Below, one piece after another: positions 29,093 to 36,477 of a DNA stretch of 36,477 nucleotides. This stretch comes from Bacteroidota bacterium (GTDB taxonomy: Bacteria; Bacteroidota; Bacteroidia; Bacteroidales; Prolixibacteraceae), in assembly GCA_021849365.1 (NCBI GenBank), contig JAJZSZ010000005.1, positions 1-36,477 on the forward strand, written 5' to 3'. Every line of letters begins with the position of its first letter. Positions within the stretch are counted from its first letter, which is position 1. The position numbers were made by a program, and so were the translations under genes. The notes beneath the pieces were generated by a model that saw nothing but the letters and a program-made list of their open reading frames with translations, had not been told where the DNA came from and did not search any database.

Positions 29093-29524
29093 ATGAAAGT
29101 ACTTATTTTATGCACAGGCAACAGTTGCCGCAGCCAAATGGCACATGGTTTTTTACAGTCGTTCGATCCGAACATTACCGTTTGTTCAGCCGGAACCGAA
29201 GCATCGGGAAAGCTGAACCCAAAAGCAGTTGCCGTTATGAAAGAGATCGGCATTGATATTAGTCACCACACTTCCGATTCAGTCGATTTGTACCTCGACC
29301 AGGAATGGGATTATGTGATCACCGTTTGCGGTGGGGCCAACGAAAACTGCCCTGCTTTTTTCGGTAAAGTAAAACACCGCTTGCACATTGGCTTTGATGA
29401 TCCGAGTCATGCAGTAGGAACCGATGAATTTATCTGGAGTGAATTTATCCGGGTAAGGGACGAGATTAAAGAAGGATTCTGGAAGTTTTACAATGAGAAC
29501 ATTTACAAGGCTGAAGGCAAATAA
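29093..29524 (+). CDS. arsC: Low-MW phosphatase-type arsenate reductase (ArsC paralog 3, pI258-like)
   Basis: [63 protein letters not shown]. Confidence 0.92.
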   Translation: MKVLILCTGNSCRSQMAHGFLQSFDPNITVCSAGTEASGKLNPKAVAVMKEIGIDISHHTSDSVDLYLDQEWDYVITVCGGANENCPAFFGKVKHRLHIGFDDPSHAVGTDEFIWSEFIRVRDEIKEGFWKFYNENIYKAEGK

Positions 29525-29580
29525 TTATAACTTCGTGGCAATTTAATTGCCAATCTTTAATCCAAATAAACTATAAACCA

Positions 29581-29868
29581 ATGGATAATCTGAAAATTGA
29601 AAAATCTGATTGTACATGCAACAGCGATTGTTGTCAACCCACAAAAGGAAAACTTTGGAAGAAGATTTTATTTGTTGCAATTCTGTTTTTAGCAGTAGCT
29701 ATAGTAAGTTTTAAACTTGTCGGGAAAAGCAATACCAATGCTCAGATCAAAACTAACGCCATTAGCGCTAAGCAATCTAGTTGTTGCGATACAACGGACG
29801 TAAAGGGTAATGTCGGAATAACCAATCCCGAAAAAAATAAATCATGCTGTCAACCAACTAAAAAGTAA
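29581..29868 (+). CDS. Single-TM Cys-rich protein with repeated CCQPTK motifs
   Basis: DCTCNSDCCQPTKGK - TM - SSCCDTTD ... KSCCQPTKK; stop/start overlap with the CcdA-like gene. Confidence 0.6.
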   Translation: MDNLKIEKSDCTCNSDCCQPTKGKLWKKILFVAILFLAVAIVSFKLVGKSNTNAQIKTNAISAKQSSCCDTTDVKGNVGITNPEKNKSCCQPTKK

Positions 29869-30569
29869 TGGAAGAGTGGATACAACAGGTCTTAAGTTCT
29901 GACCAGGCCGGATACACTGTACTAGCAGCAGTTTTTTTATTTGGATTGATCAGCATTTTCACTTGCGGCTGTAATTTTTCTATAATTGCAATTGTTGCAG
30001 GTTATTCCGGAGCCATTGGGTCGTCCGGAAAAACGAAAGCAGTAATATTGAATGGCATTCTTTTTTTTACCGGAATGATTATTTCAATGGCAGTTATAGG
30101 AGCTATCATCGGTTATGCGAGCGAACTGATAAGTACTTCATTTGGAAATTACTGGAAAATAGCTGCCGGTTTAATTTCTATATTTTTCGGGCTTTTTACT
30201 CTGGAATTACTTCCGTTTAAAATGCCAAGTATTACTATCAATCCAACCAGCCCAAAAACCGGAGTTTTTTCTTCTGTGATCTTTGGGTTAACCATTGGAG
30301 GGTTAACATTAGCCTCCAGTTCTTGTTGTAATCCCGTTTTCCCCATTGTTCTTGCAGTTTCGTTTGTTAAAGGCAGTTTCATCTGGGGAATAATGCTGAT
30401 GTTTGCTTATGCACTGGGCTACGGACTGACTTTCACTGCAATTATGATTGGAATTGGACTCGGGTTTGGAAAAACATCCAGAACATTTACAAAACTCGGA
30501 AATGCGTTAAAATACACAGGTGGTATTGTTATGATTATAGTAGGTTTTTATTTGCTTATTACCCTATGA
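29868..30569 (+). CDS. CcdA/DsbD-like transmembrane protein with non-canonical Cys motifs
   Basis: Six-TM CcdA-like sequence; FTCGCNFSIIAIVAGYSGAIG and ASSSCCNPVFPIVLAVSF in place of the usual proline-cysteine motifs. Confidence 0.75.
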   Translation: MEEWIQQVLSSDQAGYTVLAAVFLFGLISIFTCGCNFSIIAIVAGYSGAIGSSGKTKAVILNGILFFTGMIISMAVIGAIIGYASELISTSFGNYWKIAAGLISIFFGLFTLELLPFKMPSITINPTSPKTGVFSSVIFGLTIGGLTLASSSCCNPVFPIVLAVSFVKGSFIWGIMLMFAYALGYGLTFTAIMIGIGLGFGKTSRTFTKLGNALKYTGGIVMIIVGFYLLITL

Positions 30570-30574
30570 TGTAT

Positions 30575-30646
30575 AATGAATTTATCTGCGTTCGTGGTGA
30601 AAGTAAGAAAGGTTTTTGGAAATTTGACACTAAAAATAATCAATAA
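30575..30646 (+). pseudogene. Decayed arsC 3'-end remnant
   Basis: NEFICVRGESKKGFWKFDTKNNQ* aligns with the C-terminus of ArsC3 (SEFIRVRDEIKEGFWKFYNENIYK); no N-terminal part present. Confidence 0.75.
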
Positions 30647-30652
30647 CAGATT

Positions 30653-31681
30653 ATGGATTTTTCGGTTGACTTTCAGTCGTTAAGACCAGTAAATTACGAT
30701 GTGATATCAGTCGCGACTCGGTTGAACTGGCTGGACTATTGGGGTGCGATCAAAGTCCGTTGGGGATTTGGCCGCGATCATTACACAGTCACTCCGGGTC
30801 TATATAAAGTCGGAAAGCCCAATAAAGATTCAGACGTATTCGTTTCGGCAAACTATAAATTGTCTTTCGATACCCTACGCAAAAATCTTGATTCAATCAG
30901 TGCATGGATTTTGGTGCTCGACACCAAAGGTATTAACGTATGGTGCGCGGCAGGAAAAGGAACTTTTGGAACCGACAACCTGGTGAAGAGCATAAAAAAA
31001 ACTTCGCTGGAAAACATTGTAAAGCATCGCAGAATTATTGTTCCGCAGTTAGGAGCCGTTGGAATTGCGGCTCATAAGGTAAAGGAACAAAGCGGATTCA
31101 GAGTAATCTTTGGGCCAACGATGGCTAAAGACATCAAAGAGTTTGTTCAGATTGCATATAAGGCAACGCCCGCCATGCGGCGGATGACCTTTCCCATTCA
31201 GGAACGCTTGAAACTTATTCCTGTTGATTTCATGTATGGAAAATACAAATTGTTAACTGTCATGGCAATCCTTTTCTTTTTGTCAGGACTTGACAGAACA
31301 GGTTTGATTTTTTCAAAGATGCTCGGAACAAGTTCATTTCCACTACTGAATGTTTTTGGAGCCTATTTTTCGGGGATTGTAATCACACCCTTGTTGTTGC
31401 CCTGGATTCCTTTTAGAGCATTTGCTTTGAAGGGCGCAATTTGTGGCGGAATATTTTCACTGTTCGTTGATTCAATATGGCATATTCCGTTGATTGAAAG
31501 CACTGCAATTGGTTTTATAAATTTAAGCATCGCTTCATTTGTAGCCATGAATTTTACCGGTTCTTCTACCTATACTTCGCTTTCAGGAGTAAAAAAAGAA
31601 TTGAAACGAGCGATTCCATTTCAAATCGCTTTTGCCGCTGTCGGGCTGATCCTTTTCATCATTTCAAAATTATTGATATGA
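30653..31681 (+). CDS. hgcA: Mercury methylation corrinoid protein HgcA
   Basis: Cap-helix motif INVWCAAGKGTFGTDNLV (Cys98, codon 30944-30946), upstream PGLYKVG.P..DS.V.VSANYKLSFDTLR...AWILVLDTKG, five C-terminal TM segments, AMNFTGSS..TS.SGVKKELKRAIP. Confidence 0.96.
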   Translation: MDFSVDFQSLRPVNYDVISVATRLNWLDYWGAIKVRWGFGRDHYTVTPGLYKVGKPNKDSDVFVSANYKLSFDTLRKNLDSISAWILVLDTKGINVWCAAGKGTFGTDNLVKSIKKTSLENIVKHRRIIVPQLGAVGIAAHKVKEQSGFRVIFGPTMAKDIKEFVQIAYKATPAMRRMTFPIQERLKLIPVDFMYGKYKLLTVMAILFFLSGLDRTGLIFSKMLGTSSFPLLNVFGAYFSGIVITPLLLPWIPFRAFALKGAICGGIFSLFVDSIWHIPLIESTAIGFINLSIASFVAMNFTGSSTYTSLSGVKKELKRAIPFQIAFAAVGLILFIISKLLI

Positions 31682-31989
31682 ATACCTTGCAATATTTAAA
31701 AAACACAGTCAGCCTGAAACTTGATCCCAATTTGTGCACCGGTTGTGGATTATGTACTGATGTTTGTCCTCATGCAGTTTTTGAAATCAGGAACAGAAAA
31801 GCAAGGATTGTTGATCTGAATGATTGCATGGAGTGTGGTGCATGTGCATTGAATTGTCAGTTTGACGCCATCACTGTGAAATCTGGTGTTGGTTGTGCTG
31901 CCGGGATCATCAACGGAATGCTGGGAAATTCGAATGCTGCTTGTGACTGTTATGTAGAAAGTGATAGAAGTAAAAACAAATGTTGTTAA
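31678..31989 (+). CDS. hgcB: Mercury methylation ferredoxin HgcB
   Basis: Two 4Fe-4S motifs ([34 protein letters not shown]), [10 protein letters not shown]-terminal CC; ATGA overlap with hgcA. Confidence 0.96.
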   Translation: MNTLQYLKNTVSLKLDPNLCTGCGLCTDVCPHAVFEIRNRKARIVDLNDCMECGACALNCQFDAITVKSGVGCAAGIINGMLGNSNAACDCYVESDRSKNKCC

Positions 31990-32008
31990 TAATTTAAACG
32001 TTTTGATC

Positions 32009-33055
32009 ATGATAAAAAAACTTTCATTTTTCGACCGCTACCTCACGTTATGGATATTCCTGGTCATGTTTGCCGCGGTTGTCACTGGCTTTGGGTTTCC
32101 TGGAATTTCAGGCTTCTGGAATTCGTTAAGCTCCGGAACAACCAATATACCCATTGCTATTGGCTTGGTACTGATGATGTATCCGCCACTGGCCAAAGTG
32201 AAATATGAGAAATTACCCTTGGTTTTTAAGAACCTGAAACTTTTAAGCCTATCGCTTACCCAAAACTGGATTGTTGGACCGCTGGTCATGTTCTTTTTGG
32301 CTATTCTTTTCCTGCATAATCAGCCGGGTTTAATGGTCGGCGTTATTTTGGTAGGATTAGCCCGATGTATTGCCATGGTACTGGTTTGGAACGACCTTGC
32401 CAAAGGTGACACAGAGCTGGCTGCCGGATTGGTTGCCTTCAATGCCATTTTCCAGGTATTTCTGTATTCCGTTTATGCATACGTGTTTATTACCCTTTTG
32501 CCTCCATTATTTGGTTTGAAAGGAGCTGTTGTTCAAGTTTCGATTTCGGAGATTGCAATTACGGTTTTGATTTATCTGGGAATACCTTTTGCCGCCGGTT
32601 TGATTTCAAATCTTGTACTTCGCAATTGGAAAGGCAGCGAATGGTATTTTTCCAAATTTATTCCTAAAGTTTCTGTATTAACTCCAGTTGCATTGCTGTT
32701 TACCATTTTTGTAATGTTCTCGTTGAAAGGCGAAAAGATTATCGAACTGCCTGTAGATGTTCTAAGGGTTGCAATACCTTACACCATTTACTTCGGATTC
32801 ATGTTTTTCAGTACCTTTTTTGCAGCCAAATGGATGGGCGAAGGTTACGAAAAATCAACGACAATGGCTTTTACGGCAGGAAGCAACGATTTCGAATTAG
32901 CTATTGCAGTGGCTATCGCCGTATTCGGAATAAACTCACAGGCAGCCTTTGCAACCGTAATCGGTCCGCTAGTTGAAGTACCGGTGATGATTGTATTGGT
33001 GAATGTGGCCTTTTACTTTAAAAGGAAGCTTTTTACCAGTAAAGCTGTTTTATAA
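32009..33055 (+). CDS. acr3: Acr3 family arsenite efflux permease
   Basis: [38 protein letters not shown] and [17 protein letters not shown] Acr3 motifs; ATG at 32009 preferred over 31961, which overlaps hgcB. Confidence 0.94.
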   Translation: MIKKLSFFDRYLTLWIFLVMFAAVVTGFGFPGISGFWNSLSSGTTNIPIAIGLVLMMYPPLAKVKYEKLPLVFKNLKLLSLSLTQNWIVGPLVMFFLAILFLHNQPGLMVGVILVGLARCIAMVLVWNDLAKGDTELAAGLVAFNAIFQVFLYSVYAYVFITLLPPLFGLKGAVVQVSISEIAITVLIYLGIPFAAGLISNLVLRNWKGSEWYFSKFIPKVSVLTPVALLFTIFVMFSLKGEKIIELPVDVLRVAIPYTIYFGFMFFSTFFAAKWMGEGYEKSTTMAFTAGSNDFELAIAVAIAVFGINSQAAFATVIGPLVEVPVMIVLVNVAFYFKRKLFTSKAVL

Positions 33056-33100
33056 TTGGCATGAGCCAGATAGAATTGAGGAAAATTTCAAATCATATAA

Positions 33101-33134
33101 TTCGGCCCTGTTTTCGTATGAAAGCAGGGCCGAA
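33101..33134. other. Strong stem-loop after acr3
   Basis: TTCGGCCCTG TTTTC GTAT GAAAG CAGGGCCGAA; 15-bp stem with one G.U, followed by A-rich rather than T-rich sequence. Confidence 0.6.
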
Positions 33135-33167
33135 AAAATATAAGCCTGTTTATCTAGATCTATATAG

Positions 33168-33266
33168 TTGGCTTTTATCATTCTTGGCGTATTTGGTGTC
33201 GCCTCTATGTGGGAATCGATATTTGGCGATATGGGAGCCTTAATCACTGATTTTAATGCAATATGA
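33168..33266 (+). pseudogene. Decayed zntA 3'-end remnant
   Basis: LAFIILGVFGVASMWESIFGDMGALITDFNAI* aligns with intact ZntA C-terminus [38 protein letters not shown]. Confidence 0.88.
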
Positions 33267-33524
33267 CTATAAACACATACTAGCTAGCACTTTAATGCTT
33301 ATAATTTAGTTTTTTAACGTTCTTGTAGTTGCGTTTTGTAAGTATTTGTATTACAAATGTTTTGTCAAGTAGAGAGATGCTGAGAATATGCAGTATTAGT
33401 TTTTTATTTCACCAAAGATTATTAGTATTCAACAGGGGATGAAAACCAAGTTTTTCCAATACAATATTTTTGCTGTTCACTTGGTCAAAGGCAAAATCCT
33501 CTGTTTTTATCAAGCATAATCCAC

Positions 33525-33681
33525 GCTAACCCTTGCAAGTGTGCGCAAATATGCCTTTATTGATCCAACTTCCCACATTGCAGTTTGTAATAAATTCTCA
33601 ACAAACGAGATGCCATATCAAGTAAACCCCCAAACAAGCCGGGTTGATTTAAACGAAACCATACTTTCAGTTGTTAATTAA
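33525..33681 (+). pseudogene. Decayed 3'-end copy of the secreted protein encoded at 17602-18219
   Basis: LTLASVRKYAFIDPTSHIAVCNKFSTNEMPYQVNPQTSRVDLNETILSVVN* aligns with LTLANVRKYALTDPAIHIAVCNKFTTDKMLEEINPETGNFIINEFILKLKN*. Confidence 0.88.
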
Positions 33682-33719
33682 CTTTGGTAATAATTGCCAA
33701 TATCCGAAAAGCACAAACA

Positions 33720-35426
33720 ATGAAATCCTTCATTACAACTTTGGTGTTACTTGCTATCATTTTTTCATGTTTCAGTCAAAATCCATTGTTCATCCCTCCG
33801 ATTCTTGAAGGAAATAAAGTTAATCTGCATGTACAAAATGGTTCAATGCAGTTTCTTGCAGGAGGTGAGACTGCCACAATAGGTATAAACAGCATCTACT
33901 TGGGGCCGACAGTCATACTAAACCAGGGAGACTCAGTTCAATTGTCGGTATTTAACGATCTCGATGAGCCCACAACCATGCATTGGCACGGGTTACACGT
34001 TCCGGCCAGATTGGATGGAAGCCCTCACAATGTAATTCAGGCACATACGGTCTGGTCCCCCAAGATAAAAGTTTTAGATCTGGCTGCAACGTATTGGTAT
34101 CACCCACACCTTCATGGAAAAACGGCAGAACAGGTTACAAAAGGAGCAGCCGGAATGATTATCGTAAGAGACAATCAGGAATCAACTCTTAACTTGCCAC
34201 GGAATTATGGAGTTGATGATTTTCCGGTTGTTATCCAATCCAGGGCATTTGATTCAAACAATCAGTTTGTGGTTAATACAGCCGATGATCATACCATACT
34301 TATTAACGGAACTATCGATCCTATTTTGAAAGTACCAGCTCAAATTATCCGGTTGCGGGTACTGAACGGCTCAACAAATCGGGTTTATAATATCGGGTTT
34401 CAGGGAAATCATCAGTTTTATCAAATTGCTTCTGATGGCGGGCTGCTGGATTCTCCGGTTGCTTTGACCCGATTAATGATAGCTCCCGGTGAAAGGGCCG
34501 AATTGCTGGTCAACCTTTCGGGATTGAAAGATCAGAACCTGGATCTGTTTTCTTTTGGTTCGGAGTTGCCCAATGGTATTTATGGCGCTGCTGTTCCAGG
34601 CGTTATGGGAATGGGAAGTATTGACGGGTATTCTGCCAATATATTGAATGGTAAAAATTTTAAATTAATCCGGTTATCGGTTACAGATCAAACTGCTCAA
34701 GCGGTTACTACAATACCTTCAAAATTGGTTCTTATGCAGAAGCCCGATCCGAATAAATCATCAGTAACTCGAATCATTACTCTATCTGCGAGCGGCATGG
34801 GTATGGGAAATCTAAGCGGCCCATTTCTTATCAATGGACAAACATTTTCAATGAACCGGATTAACTTTTCGGCCAAGCTGGGAGCCACCGAAATCTGGCA
34901 GATATCTAATCAGACAGCCATTGCCCACCCTTTTCATGTTCATGGGCTTCAGTTTTTCATCACCGACATTGGTGGCAGCCAGCCGGATCGTTCGAGGCAA
35001 GGTCGTAAGGATATTGTTTTAGTACCGGCCATGCAGTCAGTCAGGCTGATTATGAAATTTGATGATTTTTCAGATCCGGAAATACCGTACATGTTTCATT
35101 GTCACATGTTACTGCACGAAGACGATGGCATGATGGGACAATTCCTTGTAACAGGTATTCCAACGGGATTGAATACGCTGGGGGATGATTCCGCAATTCG
35201 AATTTACCCGAATCCTTTTACTGACCGGTTAACAGTTGAAGCTTCAGGAGTTAACCCAAATCTGGTAACAATAGAAATAACCAACAGCCTGGGGCAACTC
35301 TGCCTTCATCAGAAAATATCTGGGTTCCCCGCTACGCTTAATACAAGTAATTTAAAAGCTGGAATCTATGCAATCAGTTTCAAATATGGAGACAGGTTGC
35401 TGATAAAAAAGATAATTCGCTTCTAA
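33720..35426 (+). CDS. Multicopper oxidase with C-terminal T9SS type A sorting domain
   Basis: Cu motifs HWHGLH, YWYHPHLHG, HPFHVHGLQF, HCHMLLHEDDGMMG; C-terminus IRIYPNPFTDRLTVE...LKAGIYAISFKYGDRLLIKKIIRF. ATG at 33720. Confidence 0.93.
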   Translation: MKSFITTLVLLAIIFSCFSQNPLFIPPILEGNKVNLHVQNGSMQFLAGGETATIGINSIYLGPTVILNQGDSVQLSVFNDLDEPTTMHWHGLHVPARLDGSPHNVIQAHTVWSPKIKVLDLAATYWYHPHLHGKTAEQVTKGAAGMIIVRDNQESTLNLPRNYGVDDFPVVIQSRAFDSNNQFVVNTADDHTILINGTIDPILKVPAQIIRLRVLNGSTNRVYNIGFQGNHQFYQIASDGGLLDSPVALTRLMIAPGERAELLVNLSGLKDQNLDLFSFGSELPNGIYGAAVPGVMGMGSIDGYSANILNGKNFKLIRLSVTDQTAQAVTTIPSKLVLMQKPDPNKSSVTRIITLSASGMGMGNLSGPFLINGQTFSMNRINFSAKLGATEIWQISNQTAIAHPFHVHGLQFFITDIGGSQPDRSRQGRKDIVLVPAMQSVRLIMKFDDFSDPEIPYMFHCHMLLHEDDGMMGQFLVTGIPTGLNTLGDDSAIRIYPNPFTDRLTVEASGVNPNLVTIEITNSLGQLCLHQKISGFPATLNTSNLKAGIYAISFKYGDRLLIKKIIRF

Positions 35427-35460
35427 GTCATAAAATCCGTGGGGTACAAAATATGTAAAT

Positions 35461-35667
35461 ATGCAACCAGAATTTAATTTGAGATCAACAATTACCTGTC
35501 CTGCTTGCGGCTTTTCAAAAGAAGAAAAGATGCCTGAAGATTCGTGCCAGTTCTTTTACGAATGTGAGAACTGCAAGACCGTTTTAAAACCACTTCAAGG
35601 CGATTGTTGTGTCTTCTGCTCTTATGGTAGCGTTCCCTGTCCACCTGTTCAATCAAATAGAAGGTAG
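35461..35667 (+). CDS. Small Cys-rich GDCCVFCSYG protein
   Basis: ITCPACGFSKEEKMPEDSCQFFYECENCKTVLKPLQGDCCVFCSYGSVPCPP; conserved small protein type. Confidence 0.75.
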   Translation: MQPEFNLRSTITCPACGFSKEEKMPEDSCQFFYECENCKTVLKPLQGDCCVFCSYGSVPCPPVQSNRR

Positions 35668-35741
35668 TGCCAGTTCTGAAACCAAATCAATTTTTAATCT
35701 ATCCTTGCAGGTTGATGTGCTTTGTCATTAGCCGGTTATGC

Positions 35742-36477
35742 TTATACCACCGTCAATAAAACAGTTCCGTATGAAAAACGTCCGCTCTCAGGTACCAAAA
35801 GCAAAATTTTATCATTTGCTTTTAGGCGTCCGGATTGGCACAAATCATCAAGAGCGGCAAATATGGAGGCAGATGCGATGTTCCCAACTTCCGTAAGATT
35901 GGTAAACCATTTTTCTGTTCCGAGGTCAATATTCCTGGCCTGTATCTCTTCTGCTAGTTTGCCGTGAAAGAACATCGACGAAACATGAGGGACAACGTAA
36001 TTGATTTCAGCGGGATCAACACGATATTTTTCCAGACAATGTTCGATGTGATCTACCCAGTATCGAATGATGTTGGGTTTTAGTAAACGAATATCCTGTT
36101 TTACCGTAAATACAGAGCGGTTGATCAGCTCCTGGCTTTCAAATTCCTTCCAACTGATAAGTTCCCCGTCTTCCCGGAGCTCTGCACCCATAAACATACA
36201 GGTTGGCAGCTCATTGGCATAAGAGGTCATCTCAATCCATTCAATCTTAAGCGATAATTCATTTTGATTCTTTTTATCAGAAAGTAATACGGCACTTGCT
36301 CCGTCACTGAGCATAAACCGCAAAAAATCCTTTTCAAAAGCCATATAAGGATCAGTTCCGACCAGCGAACAGTGTTCATACTCCTCTTCATAATTTTTTG
36401 ATAAAAGAGTGGGTGAAGCCAGTTCTGAAGTTGAACAGATCGCTTTTGACGATATCCCGGACAGAACAGACAGATAA
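35742..36477 (-). CDS. Beta-ketoacyl-ACP synthase III-like protein, 5' end beyond the window
   Basis: Reverse-strand frame stays open to the window edge (LSGISSKAICSTSELASPTLLSKNYEEEYEHCSLVGTDPYMAFEKDFLRFMLSDGASAVLL...GRFSYGTVLLTVV). Confidence 0.8.
   Translation of the reverse strand, partial: YLSVLSGISSKAICSTSELASPTLLSKNYEEEYEHCSLVGTDPYMAFEKDFLRFMLSDGASAVLLSDKKNQNELSLKIEWIEMTSYANELPTCMFMGAELREDGELISWKEFESQELINRSVFTVKQDIRLLKPNIIRYWVDHIEHCLEKYRVDPAEINYVVPHVSSMFFHGKLAEEIQARNIDLGTEKWFTNLTEVGNIASASIFAALDDLCQSGRLKANDKILLLVPESGRFSYGTVLLTVV

Noticed and set aside
30653-31681. HgcA as an ordinary CdhD/AcsC corrinoid methyltransferase subunit
   Set aside because: The NVWCAAGK cap helix, five C-terminal TM helices and an adjacent HgcB support HgcA; there is no TIM-barrel region.
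31961-32008. N-terminal extension of Acr3 in the ORF track
   Set aside because: It overlaps hgcB; ATG at 32009 gives the expected Acr3 N-terminus.
33061-33243. 60-aa + strand ORF after acr3
   Set aside because: It spans a hairpin and is in a different frame from the zntA relic; no family similarity.
35722-35967. 81-aa + strand ORF
   Set aside because: Antisense to the KAS III-like gene, which has clear family features.
1-36477. Transposase, integrase, tRNA or rRNA marking a mobile island
   Set aside because: None recognised; recombination is inferred only from the decayed duplicates.

Overview
A 36.5 kb metal/metalloid-resistance island from a Bacteroidota-type genome (T9SS sorting domain, CzcA-TolC fusions, DUF302/HYC_CC-like small proteins). 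Every confident gene is on the + strand except a truncated KAS III-like gene at the right edge. Blocks, left to right: (1) TRASH-like protein, His-rich RND adaptor, CusA/CzcA pump and TolC; (2) small Cys/His-rich secreted protein, CzcA-TolC fusion, second RND adaptor, PII-like protein and Fur-family regulator; (3) Spy-like protein, DUF302, secreted protein, ZntA-type P-ATPase, YnfA, duplicated secreted proteins, a second DUF302 and an MFS transporter; (4) ArsR, Trx-like lipoprotein, ABC permease and ATPase, tandem Usp, ArsD, ArsA, IscA/HesB-like protein, three tandem ArsC paralogs, Cys-rich membrane protein, non-canonical CcdA-like protein, HgcA, HgcB and Acr3; (5) T9SS-tagged multicopper oxidase and a GDCC small protein. 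The main discovery is a clear hgcAB pair (mercury methylation; HgcA NVWCAAGK cap-helix motif, HgcB with two 4Fe-4S motifs and a terminal CC) embedded inside the ars operon between the arsC/ccdA genes and acr3. The sequence also shows a decayed arsC 3' end directly upstream of hgcA, decayed duplicates of the zntA and secreted-protein 3' ends downstream of acr3, and two matching 7-1-7 palindromes (TGCAACnnnGTTGCA) that look like a Fur-family operator controlling two metal-efflux blocks. No rRNA, tRNA, CRISPR or transposase was recognised.
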